Source of the DNA: Treponema sp.
GTDB taxonomy: Bacteria > Spirochaetota > Spirochaetia > Treponematales > Treponemataceae
Reading direction: 5' to 3'
Assembly: GCA_022640795.1 (NCBI GenBank)
Contig: JALCCK010000024.1
Location: forward strand, 1-36,147
Length of the DNA stretch: 36,147 nt
Under the pieces are notes generated by a model. It had not been told where the DNA came from. It did no database searches and saw only the letters and a program-made list of their open reading frames with translations. Numbering within the stretch: position 1 is the stretch's first letter; every line of letters begins with the position of its first letter. The position numbers and the translations under genes are program-made. This document shows positions 15,882 through 24,663 of the stretch, piece after piece.

Positions 15882-18470
15882 ATGAGTACAGGGAAAATTT
15901 ATAAAAAATGTTTCTCGCTTCTGTTTTTGCTGGCGGTCTGCTGTACTTTTCCGTTTTATTCTCAGGATTATGCTGCTTCAAAACAACGGCCGGTTTTTAC
16001 AGCGGCGGAGCAGGATTTTATCGCACGGCATTTTTTGTTTACTGTCGGAGTACCGGTTTCCCGGAGGCCGATATCTTTTTATGATCGAAAATCCCGTTGT
16101 TTTTCAGGGATACAGTGCGACTTTATTCGGAAAATTGCAGAACTGAGCGGGCTCAATTTCGTTATGGTTCCACTGGATAACAACGAATCCCTTTCGGATG
16201 CTCTCAAAAATAACCGATGTGATTTGGTTTTTGGCATTCCGGCCTCCGGTGAAAAAGATCAATTGATAAAATATACGTACCCGTACAGAATGGCGACTAT
16301 GAAATTCTGTATAAAAAAAGACCGCTTTTTTTCAGAAAAAGAATCATATACCATTGCAGTCGGTCCTGTTTCAGATACCTTTCCGGCGGTTATTGCACAA
16401 AAATATCAGAATTGGACTATTGGGACGGCTGCTGAAGAGGATTTGGCAGATATGGTTTCCCGCGGTAAATCCGATCTTGCTGCAGCTGATGAATATGTAC
16501 TCCGGTACCAGCTGCAGATTCCTCATAATGAAAATGTCAGAATCGTACCGGATTATCTTTGTACGCTGCCGTTATGTGCTGCGGTTTCTGCCGGGCAACC
16601 CTCTTTTTTACTTTCTGTCATAAATAAAACGGTGGCTGTCATTTCTCAGGCTGAAAAAGCTGCGATTTTAAAAAAGAATTCCGGATCATTTGTGTACCAG
16701 TATAGCTTTCACGATGTCCTGTACGGTAAGCGCTTTTTTATCTTTGTCACGCTGACGCTGACTTCACTTGTAGTGTTTCTCGGATTTGCTCTTTTAATCC
16801 GGCAGAAAAAGACAAAAGAGACTCTGACACGGGCGAGAATTTCTGCGGAAGCAGCTGTCAACGGTGTAAATTCATACCTTTCCGCATTGAGCCATGAAAT
16901 ACGGACACCATTGAATGTCGTTATAGAACTTGCCGAGCTGTCGTTGCATGCCGGTACTGCGACTGAAAAACAATTTGAATATAATAAAAAAATTCTATAT
17001 TCTTCCCGTATTTTACTGGGAGCTGTTAATGCGGTTTTTGATCTTTCTGTCAGCAGCTCTTATCGGCTTCCGCTTTCGAATATTCCGTTCAGCCTGAAAG
17101 TACTGGCGTCAGCGGTAGCAAAGATGTGCTATGCCGATTGCCAGCATAAAGGTATAATTTTCGAGCTTTCGTTGAAAAATGTAGAAGACGAGGTAGTTAT
17201 CGGTGACAGTAATCTGGTAAAACAGGTACTTGTCAACCTGGCGGCAAATGCCGTCAGATTCACTCCTGAAAAAAGTAAAATAAGCATATGCTTTGAACAG
17301 CAGAAAAGCACTGCTTCAGATAAAGTTTTCTATCGTTTTAACGTGATAAGTGACGGATTTAAACTTTCGGAAGAGATGTGTAATAATCTTTTCACGTCAT
17401 TCGATCATGGACTCGTTTTGCAGAATGCCGAATATAAAGAAACCGGGCTTGTTTTTTCAATTGTGAAATATTTTGTGGATTCCATGAAAGGGAATATTTC
17501 TGTTAAAAGCGTTGCCGGGAAAAATGTCGTTTTTTGTATTGATCTGCCGTTTTACCGTCCCGGTCGCAGTGATATTGCAGAAGCGTCAAACAGTGCCGCC
17601 CGGCTGTCTGAATTTGAGACTGCCGCCCGGCACTTTAAACCTATGAGTATCGTGATCAGCGGTACAGATAAAAACGAAGCTGCGTCCTGTACGAAAATAT
17701 GTGAAAAGTTGAATATAAAATGTATTATTGTTGATGACCCGGACGGACTGCCCGCGGAACTTGCCCGTGCGGATCTCAGGGGTGTCCCGTATCGTTTATG
17801 CATGCTCGATTATGCTTCCAGCGGAAACGAGGTGTTTCGTTTAACACAGGCTGTCCGCAGTATCAATTTGTCTCAACAACCGGAAATTCTGGTAATAGCG
17901 TATGATAGTGATGAAATAAGTGCAAATTTGGAAAACAGCGGCATAAACTATGTCATAAAAAAGCCGCTGTTTCCCTCATCTCTGTTCAAGATTTTTCTTT
18001 CGCTGCAGCCGGAAAAAATGGAAACAGTTTCTTCAGATGATTATGAACAGGTGTTTGATTTTTCTGACAAAAAGATTCTTGCAGCCGATGACTCTGAATT
18101 AAATCTTGAGGTATTAAAGAATCTTTTGCAGGTACACGGAGCTGCGGTTGTGGGAGTCGAAAGTGGTAAACAGGTGCTGGATATTTTCAGCAAATCGGCA
18201 GTTAATGAGTATAATTTTATTTTACTGGATAAAAATATGCCGGTTCTTAACGGATTAAATACAGCTGCCCTGATAAGAAAAATGGAACGTAAGGATGCAG
18301 CTGCTATTCCGCTGTTTATAATTTCAGCAGATGTGTTCAGTACGGACAGTGAAAAATTTTCCGAATACGGTATAGACGGCTTTCTTGCTAAACCGATAGA
18401 TCCTCAGATTCTTTTCAGAACTTTAGCCGGCTGCTTTGCTTTTCAGGAGAAAATTCATGGAGGAAACTAG
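15882..18470 (+). CDS. Hybrid sensor protein: periplasmic binding domain, kinase with degenerate ATP site, intact receiver
   Basis: The ATG at 15882 is preferred over the in-frame one at 15849 because GGGGAAG lies four bases upstream and a clean signal sequence follows. The 862-residue order is: signal peptide (1-28); an SBP_bac_3-like solute-binding domain (about 38-270), suggesting direct sensing of an amino acid-like ligand; a membrane helix (285-305); HisKA with SALSHEIRTPLN (His338); and an HATPase domain. The last has a good N box (VNLAANAVRFT) but broken glycine motifs: VISDGFKLS instead of DTGxG and TGLVFSIVK instead of TGLGLSI. Next come a receiver-like pseudo-domain (588-708) and a complete receiver (730-850) with Asp736/Asp737, phospho-acceptor Asp783 and Lys837. 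It overlaps the next kinase gene by 14 bases. Confidence 0.85.
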   Translation: MSTGKIYKKCFSLLFLLAVCCTFPFYSQDYAASKQRPVFTAAEQDFIARHFLFTVGVPVSRRPISFYDRKSRCFSGIQCDFIRKIAELSGLNFVMVPLDNNESLSDALKNNRCDLVFGIPASGEKDQLIKYTYPYRMATMKFCIKKDRFFSEKESYTIAVGPVSDTFPAVIAQKYQNWTIGTAAEEDLADMVSRGKSDLAAADEYVLRYQLQIPHNENVRIVPDYLCTLPLCAAVSAGQPSFLLSVINKTVAVISQAEKAAILKKNSGSFVYQYSFHDVLYGKRFFIFVTLTLTSLVVFLGFALLIRQKKTKETLTRARISAEAAVNGVNSYLSALSHEIRTPLNVVIELAELSLHAGTATEKQFEYNKKILYSSRILLGAVNAVFDLSVSSSYRLPLSNIPFSLKVLASAVAKMCYADCQHKGIIFELSLKNVEDEVVIGDSNLVKQVLVNLAANAVRFTPEKSKISICFEQQKSTASDKVFYRFNVISDGFKLSEEMCNNLFTSFDHGLVLQNAEYKETGLVFSIVKYFVDSMKGNISVKSVAGKNVVFCIDLPFYRPGRSDIAEASNSAARLSEFETAARHFKPMSIVISGTDKNEAASCTKICEKLNIKCIIVDDPDGLPAELARADLRGVPYRLCMLDYASSGNEVFRLTQAVRSINLSQQPEILVIAYDSDEISANLENSGINYVIKKPLFPSSLFKIFLSLQPEKMETVSSDDYEQVFDFSDKKILAADDSELNLEVLKNLLQVHGAAVVGVESGKQVLDIFSKSAVNEYNFILLDKNMPVLNGLNTAALIRKMERKDAAAIPLFIISADVFSTDSEKFSEYGIDGFLAKPIDPQILFRTLAGCFAFQEKIHGGN

Positions 18471-19794
18471 TCTGTGCTGGCTTTTGCTTTTTTGTATTTT
18501 TCTGGCGGTTATCTGGGTAATGGTACTGGCTTTTATCATCAGCAACTACCGGCAGAATAAAACTCTGAAAGCCGGGCTGCAAAAGTCACTGTCTGCCGAT
18601 ACCGCAAAGACTCGTTATTTATCCAATATGGATCACGAAATACGTACGCCGCTTAATACAATCATCGGTCTGGCAGAACTGTCCAGACTTGAAATAGGGA
18701 AAGATCCCGGTAAAGTACAAGACTATAATTTAAAGATTATTGACAATTCCCGGCGGCTGCTTGATCTTTTAAATTATATACTGGATGAATCGCTTGCCGG
18801 TACCGGGTCAGCGGAAAGTTCTCTGTCTGTTTTCGATCTCGCGCAACTTCTGGCATTTATTATGCAGCTGTATTCCGGGCAGTGCGAAAAAAGCGGTATA
18901 AACTTCAGGATTAACTGTGATTCGATAAAAGATTCGGTGCTTTGGGGAAACGAATTGTACCTTAAGCAGATTTTTATGAATCTTATTTCAAATGCGATTC
19001 GTTTTACTGAAAAAGCGCAACATATAACCGTTACCGTCAAGGAAGTTACGGAACTCAGACAGCCCGTACAGCCTGCTGATAATGAAGTCTGGTTTGAATT
19101 CATTGTTGCTGATACAGGAAGTGGAATCCCTGAACAGAAACTTTCATCTTTGTTCAACAGCCAGATTTCCGACAACGATTTTTTATTCAGGGATTCAAAG
19201 GACAGCGGTCTGGGTCTGGTTATTGTAAACCGTCTTGTCAGGATGATGCGGGGAACCGTCGGTGTACGGAGTTCCGAAGGTCGTGGCAGCGAATTTACTG
19301 TCTGTATTCCATTTATCGTTCCCGATGAAAAAACGATTGCCGGTTTCAAGGCAGGAAGAAGACCTGCGGTGGGCGATTCTTTACCGGAAGAGACACTCAA
19401 GCGTGTTGATTTTTCCGGAAGAAAAATTCTTCTTGTTGAAAAAGATTCTCTGGCTGCAGAAGTTGCTGTCCGGCTGCTGGAATGTGTCGGTGCAACGGTA
19501 ACCAGTACCGGATCGTACGAAGAAGGAATCCGTATTTTTGAAAATTCATCTGTAAATGAATATGATGCAGTTTTGAGCGCACTGACGGTGCCGGAGACCA
19601 CCGGCTATGATTTTTCCCGAACAGTGCGTTCATCATCGCGGAGCGATTCAACGTCTGTTCCTGTTTTTGCACTGACGGAAAATGCTTTTACCGGCGAATT
19701 GAACGCCGTCCTTGACGCCGGTATGAACGGATGTATTGTAAAACCGCTGGAGCCGGCCTCGGTATACGCTGCTTTAAAAGCTTCCTTTACTTGA
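18457..19794 (+). CDS. Hybrid histidine kinase with intact ATP site and degenerate receiver
   Basis: The start at 18457 is supported by AGGAG eight bases upstream. This 445-residue protein has one N-terminal membrane helix (about 8-29) and no sensor domain. It carries HisKA with NMDHEIRTPLN (His60) and a complete ATPase: FMNLISNAIRFT (N box), VADTGSGIPE (G1) and SGLGLVIVNRL (G2). The C-terminal receiver (about 322-442) is damaged: the phospho-acceptor position is Ala375 (DAVLSALTVP where D-x-x-x-x-D is expected) and the acidic pair is reduced to VEKD, while the conserved Lys429 remains. It is the mirror image of the upstream partner, which has a poor ATPase and a good receiver. The two probably act as an obligate pair. 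Confidence 0.87.
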   Translation: MEETSLCWLLLFCIFLAVIWVMVLAFIISNYRQNKTLKAGLQKSLSADTAKTRYLSNMDHEIRTPLNTIIGLAELSRLEIGKDPGKVQDYNLKIIDNSRRLLDLLNYILDESLAGTGSAESSLSVFDLAQLLAFIMQLYSGQCEKSGINFRINCDSIKDSVLWGNELYLKQIFMNLISNAIRFTEKAQHITVTVKEVTELRQPVQPADNEVWFEFIVADTGSGIPEQKLSSLFNSQISDNDFLFRDSKDSGLGLVIVNRLVRMMRGTVGVRSSEGRGSEFTVCIPFIVPDEKTIAGFKAGRRPAVGDSLPEETLKRVDFSGRKILLVEKDSLAAEVAVRLLECVGATVTSTGSYEEGIRIFENSSVNEYDAVLSALTVPETTGYDFSRTVRSSSRSDSTSVPVFALTENAFTGELNAVLDAGMNGCIVKPLEPASVYAALKASFT

Positions 19795-19819
19795 AAGAAT
19801 GATTATTCAGGTGTATGAT
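19791..19819 (+). promoter_or_regulatory. Promoter of the pyruvate:ferredoxin oxidoreductase gene
   Basis: TTGAAA (19791-19796) and TATGAT (19814-19819), each one mismatch from consensus, are 17 bases apart. The -35 overlaps the stop codon of the upstream kinase gene. The leader is about 45 bases and contains AAGGACGG before the ATG. Confidence 0.7.
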
Positions 19820-19870
19820 AATAGCTGGAATTTTCTGTAGTTCTAAAACTAATCATATAAGGACGGTAAA

Positions 19871-22800
19871 ATGTCAAACGAGGAAAAAGTAACACTGGAC
19901 GGTAATACGGCCGTCGGTCGTGTTGCCCATGCGCTGAGCGAAGTAATTTCAATATATCCTATTACTCCGTCAAGCCCTATGGGAGAGGTTGCTGATGCGC
20001 TTTCAGCAAAGAATGAAAAAAATGTTTGGGGAACGGTTCCTTCTGTAGTAGAAATGCAGTCTGAAGGTGGTGCTTCAGGTGCAGTCCACGGTGCTCTTAC
20101 CGCAGGTGCCTTGAGCTCTACGTTTACTGCTTCACAGGGTCTGCTTCTCATGATCCCGAATATGTATAAAATTGCCGGTGAACTGACAAGCACGGTATTC
20201 CATATTGCAGCACGTTCAGTCGCGACAAGCGCACTTTCCATCTTCGGAGATCATTCCGATGTCATGGCATGCCGTCAGACCGGATGGGCAATGGTCGCTT
20301 CGAACAGTGTTCAGGAAGCTCAGGACCTTGCTGTTGTCTGCCATGCCGCAACGCTTGAAGCCCGCGTTCCGTTCCTGCATTTCTTCGACGGTTTCCGGAC
20401 ATCACATGAAATCCAGAAATACAGTGAAGTAACGATGGAAACGATGCGGAAGATGATGGATGACGAACTCGTCCGCGCTCATCGTGCCCGCGGTCTGAAT
20501 CCTGAAGACCCGGTAATCCGCGGTACTTCGCAGAATCCCGACGTTTATTTCCAGAGCCGTGAAGCCGTCAATAAATATTATGAAAAAGTCCCGGCAATCG
20601 TACAGAAGGCGATGGACAAATATGCAAAACTGACCGGCCGTGTCTATCATCTGTTCGACTATGTCGGTGCAAAAGATGCGGAAAAAGTAATTATTCTGAT
20701 GGGATCCGGGGCTGATACTGCTCACGAAACCGTCGAATATCTTACGAAAAAAGGTGAAAAAGTCGGTGTCGTAAAAGTCCATCTGTACCGCCCGTTCAGC
20801 GCAAAGGATCTGCTCGCCGCTATTCCTGCAACGGCAGCGAAAATTGCCGTTCTCGATCGTACGAAGGAACCCGGGTCTCTCGGTGAACCGCTGTATGAAG
20901 ATGTCTGCACCGCGTTCGAAGAAGCGGGCCGCAAAGCCGAAATCCTCGGAGGACGGTACGGTATCGGATCGAAAGAATTTACTCCTGGAATGGTCAAAGG
21001 CGTTTTTGAAAATCTCGACGGAAAGAAGATCGGTAATTTCTCTGTCGGTATTGAAGACGATGTGACTAATCTGAGCATCGATTATGATCCGCATTTCCAT
21101 ATTCCGCAGGAAGGCATGACGCAGGCTATGTTCTACGGACTCGGGTCCGACGGTACGGTCGGTGCCAATAAGATGGCTATCAAAATCATCGGTAACGCAC
21201 GTCCTGATCTCAATGCACAGGCGTATTTCTCCTATGACTCTAAAAAATCCGGCGGTATTACCGTTTCTCATCTTCGCTTCGGAAAAGAGACGATTCGTCG
21301 TCCGTATCTGATTACTTCTGCCGATTTCCTTGCCTGCCATAAATTTGCCTATATGGAAGTTTACGACATGCTCGAGAATGTAAAAGACGGCGGAGTATTC
21401 CTGTTGAACTCCCGTTACGGTAAAGATCAGATCTGGAACGAAATTCCTGTCGAACAGCAGCAGCAGATCATCAATAAGAAACTGCAGTTCTACGTCATAG
21501 ACGCTTATAAAATTGCAGACAAAGCAGGCATGGGCAACCGTATCAATATCGTCATGCTTGCCGCATTCTTCAAGATCTCCGGTGTTCTCGCCGAGGATGT
21601 CGCTGTCGAATACATGAAGAAATTCATTGCAAAGACATACGGAAAGAAAGGCGAAGACGTCGTAAATAAAAACATATCTACGATCGATATGGCTTTGAAC
21701 GCTGTTGAAAAGGTAGCATATCCTTCAACAACGGCCGGTGATATTCACATGAAACCGTCCATGAAAAATACGGACGATCCGTTTATCAAAGATGTTCTTG
21801 GAAAAATGGCAGCCCAGGAAGGCGACAAACTTTCCGTCGGAAAACTGCCTGCAGACGGTACGTTCCCGTCCGCTACGACGCAGTACGAAAAGCGCGGTAT
21901 CGCTGAAAAGGTTTCCTGCTGGGAACCCGAAAAGTGTATCCAGTGCGGTCAGTGTTCTGTTGTCTGCCCGCATGCCTGTATCCGCATGAAATACATATCG
22001 GACGATCAGCTTGCAAAAGCTCCGGCCGGATTCAAATCTGCGGATGTCAGACCAAAGGCTGTCCCCGGAAAGAAAGTCGCACTGGCTATTTCTGCAGAAG
22101 ACTGCACGGGCTGCGGACTTTGTATCTATACCTGCCCGGTAAAAGACAAGGCGCTGCGGTATGAACCGTTCACGCTTGAATATCGCGATCAGCAGGCTGC
22201 TTCATGGGATTATTTCATGAAGCTGCCGGAAGTTGATCCTGCAACGTTGAACCTCGGTTCCGCGAAAGGCCTTGCCATGAAACGGCCGCTGTTTGAATTC
22301 AGCGGTGCGTGCGCAGGCTGCGGTGAAACACCGTATATCAAGATGCTGACTCAGCTTTTCGGAGATCATGCAATGATCGCCAATGCAACCGGCTGCTCTT
22401 CAATCTACGGAGGCAATCTGCCGACGACGCCGTATGCAAAGAATGCCGAAGGGAAAGGACCGGTATGGAGCAACTCTCTGTTTGAAGATGCTGCAGAATT
22501 CGGTTACGGTATGCGGCTTACAACGGATAAACTTGCCGAATATGCGGCGGAAGTTGCCGTAAAAGCGAAGGACCAGGGAATCTCGGCGGATCTTATCGAC
22601 AAACTGCTCAATAATGAACAGAAAGATGATGCGGAAATCGCAGAACAGCGCAAGAATGTTGCGGCGCTCAAAGATGCCCTGAAAGGCAGGAAGGATGAAC
22701 TTTCACTTGAACTGGCTTCGCTTGCCGATCATCTTATCAAAAAATCGAACTGGATTATCGGTGGTGACGGATGGGCCTACGACATCGGCTACGGCGGACT

Positions 22801-23389
22801 CGATCATGTACTCGCTTCGGGCCGCAACGTGAACGTTCTGTGTGTCGATACTGAGGTTTATTCCAATACCGGCGGACAGATGTCCAAAGCTACCCCTATC
22901 GGTGCTATCGCAAAATTCGCTGCAGCAGGTAAAGAGACCTCCAAAAAGGATCTCGGCATGATGGCTATGAGTTACGGATATGTTTACGTAGCAAAAATTG
23001 CTATCGGTGCAAACCAGATGCAGGCAATCAAGGCTATGCGTGAAGCTGAAAGCTATAACGGACCTTCACTGATTATTGCCTATGCACATTGTATCAATCA
23101 TACGATCAACATGAGCAACGGTCTGCAGCTGCAGAAGGATGCCGTGAACTGCGGTCTGTGGCCGCTGTACCGGTTTGATCCCCGTCTTGCGGATCAGGGA
23201 AAGAATCCGTTCCAGCTTGACAGCAAGGAACCCGATTACAAGCTTGCCGACTATATGTACAAAGAAGGTCGTTTCAAGGCACTCAAGGCTGCAAATCCGG
23301 ATCGTGCCGCAATGCTGCTTGACAAAGCAACTGCCAAAGCGAAACGGACTTGGGATGAATACAAATATCTGGCGGCACGCCCGTTCTAA
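19871..23389 (+). CDS. nifJ: Pyruvate:ferredoxin (flavodoxin) oxidoreductase
   Basis: This 1172-residue single-chain enzyme oxidises pyruvate and CoA to acetyl-CoA and CO2 and reduces ferredoxin, a central reaction of anaerobic metabolism. Domain order follows the homodimeric type: the N-terminal pyrimidine domain with YPITPSSPMGE, the gamma-like domain, a bacterial-type ferredoxin module with CIQCGQCSVVCPHAC (from about Cys689) and CTGCGLCIYTCPV (from about Cys745), then the thiamine diphosphate domain. That domain shows GDGWAYDIGYGGLDH and DTEVYSNTGGQMSKATP, and the proximal-cluster cysteines lie in CAGCGETPY, NATGCSS and AHCINH. Codon use favours ttc, atc and cgt more than the neighbours do, which suggests high expression. 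It has its own promoter and terminator. It could power the nitrogenase-like system downstream. Confidence 0.97.
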   Translation: MSNEEKVTLDGNTAVGRVAHALSEVISIYPITPSSPMGEVADALSAKNEKNVWGTVPSVVEMQSEGGASGAVHGALTAGALSSTFTASQGLLLMIPNMYKIAGELTSTVFHIAARSVATSALSIFGDHSDVMACRQTGWAMVASNSVQEAQDLAVVCHAATLEARVPFLHFFDGFRTSHEIQKYSEVTMETMRKMMDDELVRAHRARGLNPEDPVIRGTSQNPDVYFQSREAVNKYYEKVPAIVQKAMDKYAKLTGRVYHLFDYVGAKDAEKVIILMGSGADTAHETVEYLTKKGEKVGVVKVHLYRPFSAKDLLAAIPATAAKIAVLDRTKEPGSLGEPLYEDVCTAFEEAGRKAEILGGRYGIGSKEFTPGMVKGVFENLDGKKIGNFSVGIEDDVTNLSIDYDPHFHIPQEGMTQAMFYGLGSDGTVGANKMAIKIIGNARPDLNAQAYFSYDSKKSGGITVSHLRFGKETIRRPYLITSADFLACHKFAYMEVYDMLENVKDGGVFLLNSRYGKDQIWNEIPVEQQQQIINKKLQFYVIDAYKIADKAGMGNRINIVMLAAFFKISGVLAEDVAVEYMKKFIAKTYGKKGEDVVNKNISTIDMALNAVEKVAYPSTTAGDIHMKPSMKNTDDPFIKDVLGKMAAQEGDKLSVGKLPADGTFPSATTQYEKRGIAEKVSCWEPEKCIQCGQCSVVCPHACIRMKYISDDQLAKAPAGFKSADVRPKAVPGKKVALAISAEDCTGCGLCIYTCPVKDKALRYEPFTLEYRDQQAASWDYFMKLPEVDPATLNLGSAKGLAMKRPLFEFSGACAGCGETPYIKMLTQLFGDHAMIANATGCSSIYGGNLPTTPYAKNAEGKGPVWSNSLFEDAAEFGYGMRLTTDKLAEYAAEVAVKAKDQGISADLIDKLLNNEQKDDAEIAEQRKNVAALKDALKGRKDELSLELASLADHLIKKSNWIIGGDGWAYDIGYGGLDHVLASGRNVNVLCVDTEVYSNTGGQMSKATPIGAIAKFAAAGKETSKKDLGMMAMSYGYVYVAKIAIGANQMQAIKAMREAESYNGPSLIIAYAHCINHTINMSNGLQLQKDAVNCGLWPLYRFDPRLADQGKNPFQLDSKEPDYKLADYMYKEGRFKALKAANPDRAAMLLDKATAKAKRTWDEYKYLAARPF

Positions 23390-23427
23390 CGGACGGTCGT
23401 TTATATGCTGACAGATAGATGAAAAAG

Positions 23428-23458
23428 GCACCGGTGTTTACGCACCGGTGCTTTTTTT
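23428..23458 (+). terminator. Rho-independent terminator after the oxidoreductase gene
   Basis: GCACCGGTG (23428-23436) pairs perfectly with CACCGGTGC (23443-23451) around a six-base loop and is followed by seven T residues. This is the clearest intrinsic terminator in the window. It isolates the oxidoreductase from the methyltransferase. Confidence 0.95.
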
Positions 23459-23485
23459 ATAGAATAGAATGGTTAATAAATCCGC

Positions 23486-24469
23486 ATGACAGATAAAAAA
23501 AATACTCCGAGGGCGCCTCGCAACAGAACAATTTCTCTTACCCCGGATGAGGAACAGTACTATAAAAAAAAATATCTCCGGTTGAACGGACAGCAGTCTG
23601 CTGCGGTTCTGCCGCCGGAAAGAATATACGACAAAACGATTTGCGGCGATACGTTCGATAGTATGGATTTACTGCCCGCTCAGTTTGCCGATCTTCTGAT
23701 TGCGGACCCGCCGTACAATATGCAGAAAAATTTTCACGGAAATAAATTTTCACCGGTCGGAGACGATGCATATGCCGGATATACCCGGTCCTGGCTTTTA
23801 AAGGCTCTTCCGCTTTTGAAACCCGATGCATCGCTGTATATCTGCTGCGACTGGAAGTCGAGTCTTATAATCGGTACGGTTCTGAAAAATCTGGATGAAA
23901 AACTCATCGTCCGGAACCGTATAACCTGGCAGCGTGAAAAAGGCCGCGGAGCAAAGTCAAACTGGAAAAATTCTATGGAAGATATTTGGTTTGCTACGAA
24001 GTCGAAAAAATATACGTTTAATCTCGATGCCGTAAAAATCCGCCGGAAAGTTGTTGCCCCGTATCGGATAGACGGCAGGCCGAAGGACTGGATTGAAACA
24101 CCGCAGGGAAATTTCAGAGATACCTGTCCCGGAAATTTCTGGGATGATCTGTCGGTTCCCTACTGGTCGATGCCGGAAAATACGGATCATCCGACGCAGA
24201 AGCCGGAAAAACTTGTAGCCCGGCTGATACTTGCCAGCTCAAATCCGGGGGACGTCGTATTCGATCCGTTTCTCGGTTCCGGTACGACTTCCGTTACCGC
24301 AAAAAAACTCGGCCGGCGGTATGTCGGTATAGAGCAGAATGAATTGTACTGTATGTGGGCGGAAAAACGACTTGAACAGGCGGATAGCGATAAAACGATT
24401 CAGGGGTTCTCCGGCGGTGTGTTCTGGGAACGAAATACGGGCAATTTACGAAAAACGGCTGCGGATTGA
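23486..24469 (+). CDS. DNA methyltransferase, beta-type (N6-adenine or N4-cytosine)
   Basis: This 327-residue SAM-dependent amino-methyltransferase has the catalytic motif IADPPYNM (DPPY at 74-77) before the SAM-binding motif VFDPFLGSGTTS (FLGSGTT at 262-268). With a central target-recognition region (about 140-235) this gives the beta-class order. DHPTQKPEKLVARLI is also typical. DPPY does not distinguish adenine from cytosine targets. No restriction endonuclease is adjacent, so it is probably a solitary methylase used for regulation or for protecting DNA. The ATG has no clear Shine-Dalgarno; a TTAATA seven bases upstream may again mean a short leader. It follows the terminator of the oxidoreductase and is transcribed alone. 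Confidence 0.9.
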   Translation: MTDKKNTPRAPRNRTISLTPDEEQYYKKKYLRLNGQQSAAVLPPERIYDKTICGDTFDSMDLLPAQFADLLIADPPYNMQKNFHGNKFSPVGDDAYAGYTRSWLLKALPLLKPDASLYICCDWKSSLIIGTVLKNLDEKLIVRNRITWQREKGRGAKSNWKNSMEDIWFATKSKKYTFNLDAVKIRRKVVAPYRIDGRPKDWIETPQGNFRDTCPGNFWDDLSVPYWSMPENTDHPTQKPEKLVARLILASSNPGDVVFDPFLGSGTTSVTAKKLGRRYVGIEQNELYCMWAEKRLEQADSDKTIQGFSGGVFWERNTGNLRKTAAD

Positions 24470-24494
24470 CATTCCTATTTTATTTTCGTATAGT
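24466..24494 (+). promoter_or_regulatory. Strong promoter of the nitrogenase-like/HydE operon
   Basis: A perfect TTGACA (24466-24471) and TATAGT (24489-24494) are 17 bases apart, overlapping the end of the methyltransferase gene. The start would be near 24501, giving a leader of about 155 bases before the NifH-like ATG. That leader contains the short ORF described separately. Confidence 0.75.
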
Positions 24495-24509
24495 TTAAAA
24501 GCTGTCGAA

Positions 24510-24663
24510 ATGACCTGGAAGATTTTTCTGACGGGGAATTCTACGATTGCGACTGCATTTTTTTAACGTGCTGGCGGATGATGATTTTTCAGAGTCGGAA
24601 GGCGTACACATTCTTTTTCTTCTGATTTTCATGAACCTCCGGAAAGGATTTTTTTATGATTAA
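24510..24663 (+). other. Possible small ORF with a frameshift at a T7 run, upstream of the NifH-like gene
   Basis: From ATG 24510 an 18-residue frame (MTWKIFLTGNSTIATAFF) ends at TAA 24564-24566, directly in a run of seven T (24558-24564). Reading past the run in the +1 frame continues open for 32 codons (beginning NVLADDDFSESEGVHI), with its TAA at 24661-24663, overlapping the NifH-like start by eight bases. Together they would make a 50-residue peptide coupled to the operon. The join may be a decayed gene, programmed slippage, a sequencing error in the homopolymer, or chance. No Shine-Dalgarno precedes the ATG, and I recognise no family. Confidence 0.3.

Noticed and set aside
18774-19601. 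Antisense reading frame of 275 codons opposite the second kinase gene
   Set aside because: The sense strand encodes clear kinase motifs; the antisense product is Ser/Thr-rich and resembles nothing known.
20402-21340. Long antisense reading frame (312 codons) opposite the pyruvate:ferredoxin oxidoreductase gene
   Set aside because: It lies wholly inside a certain gene, gives a composition unlike a folded protein, and is explained by that gene's biased codon use.
24495-24655. Riboswitch in the leader of the nitrogenase-like operon
   Set aside because: I found no conserved core of any riboswitch class I know and no strong hairpin; the interval is better described by the short ORF.
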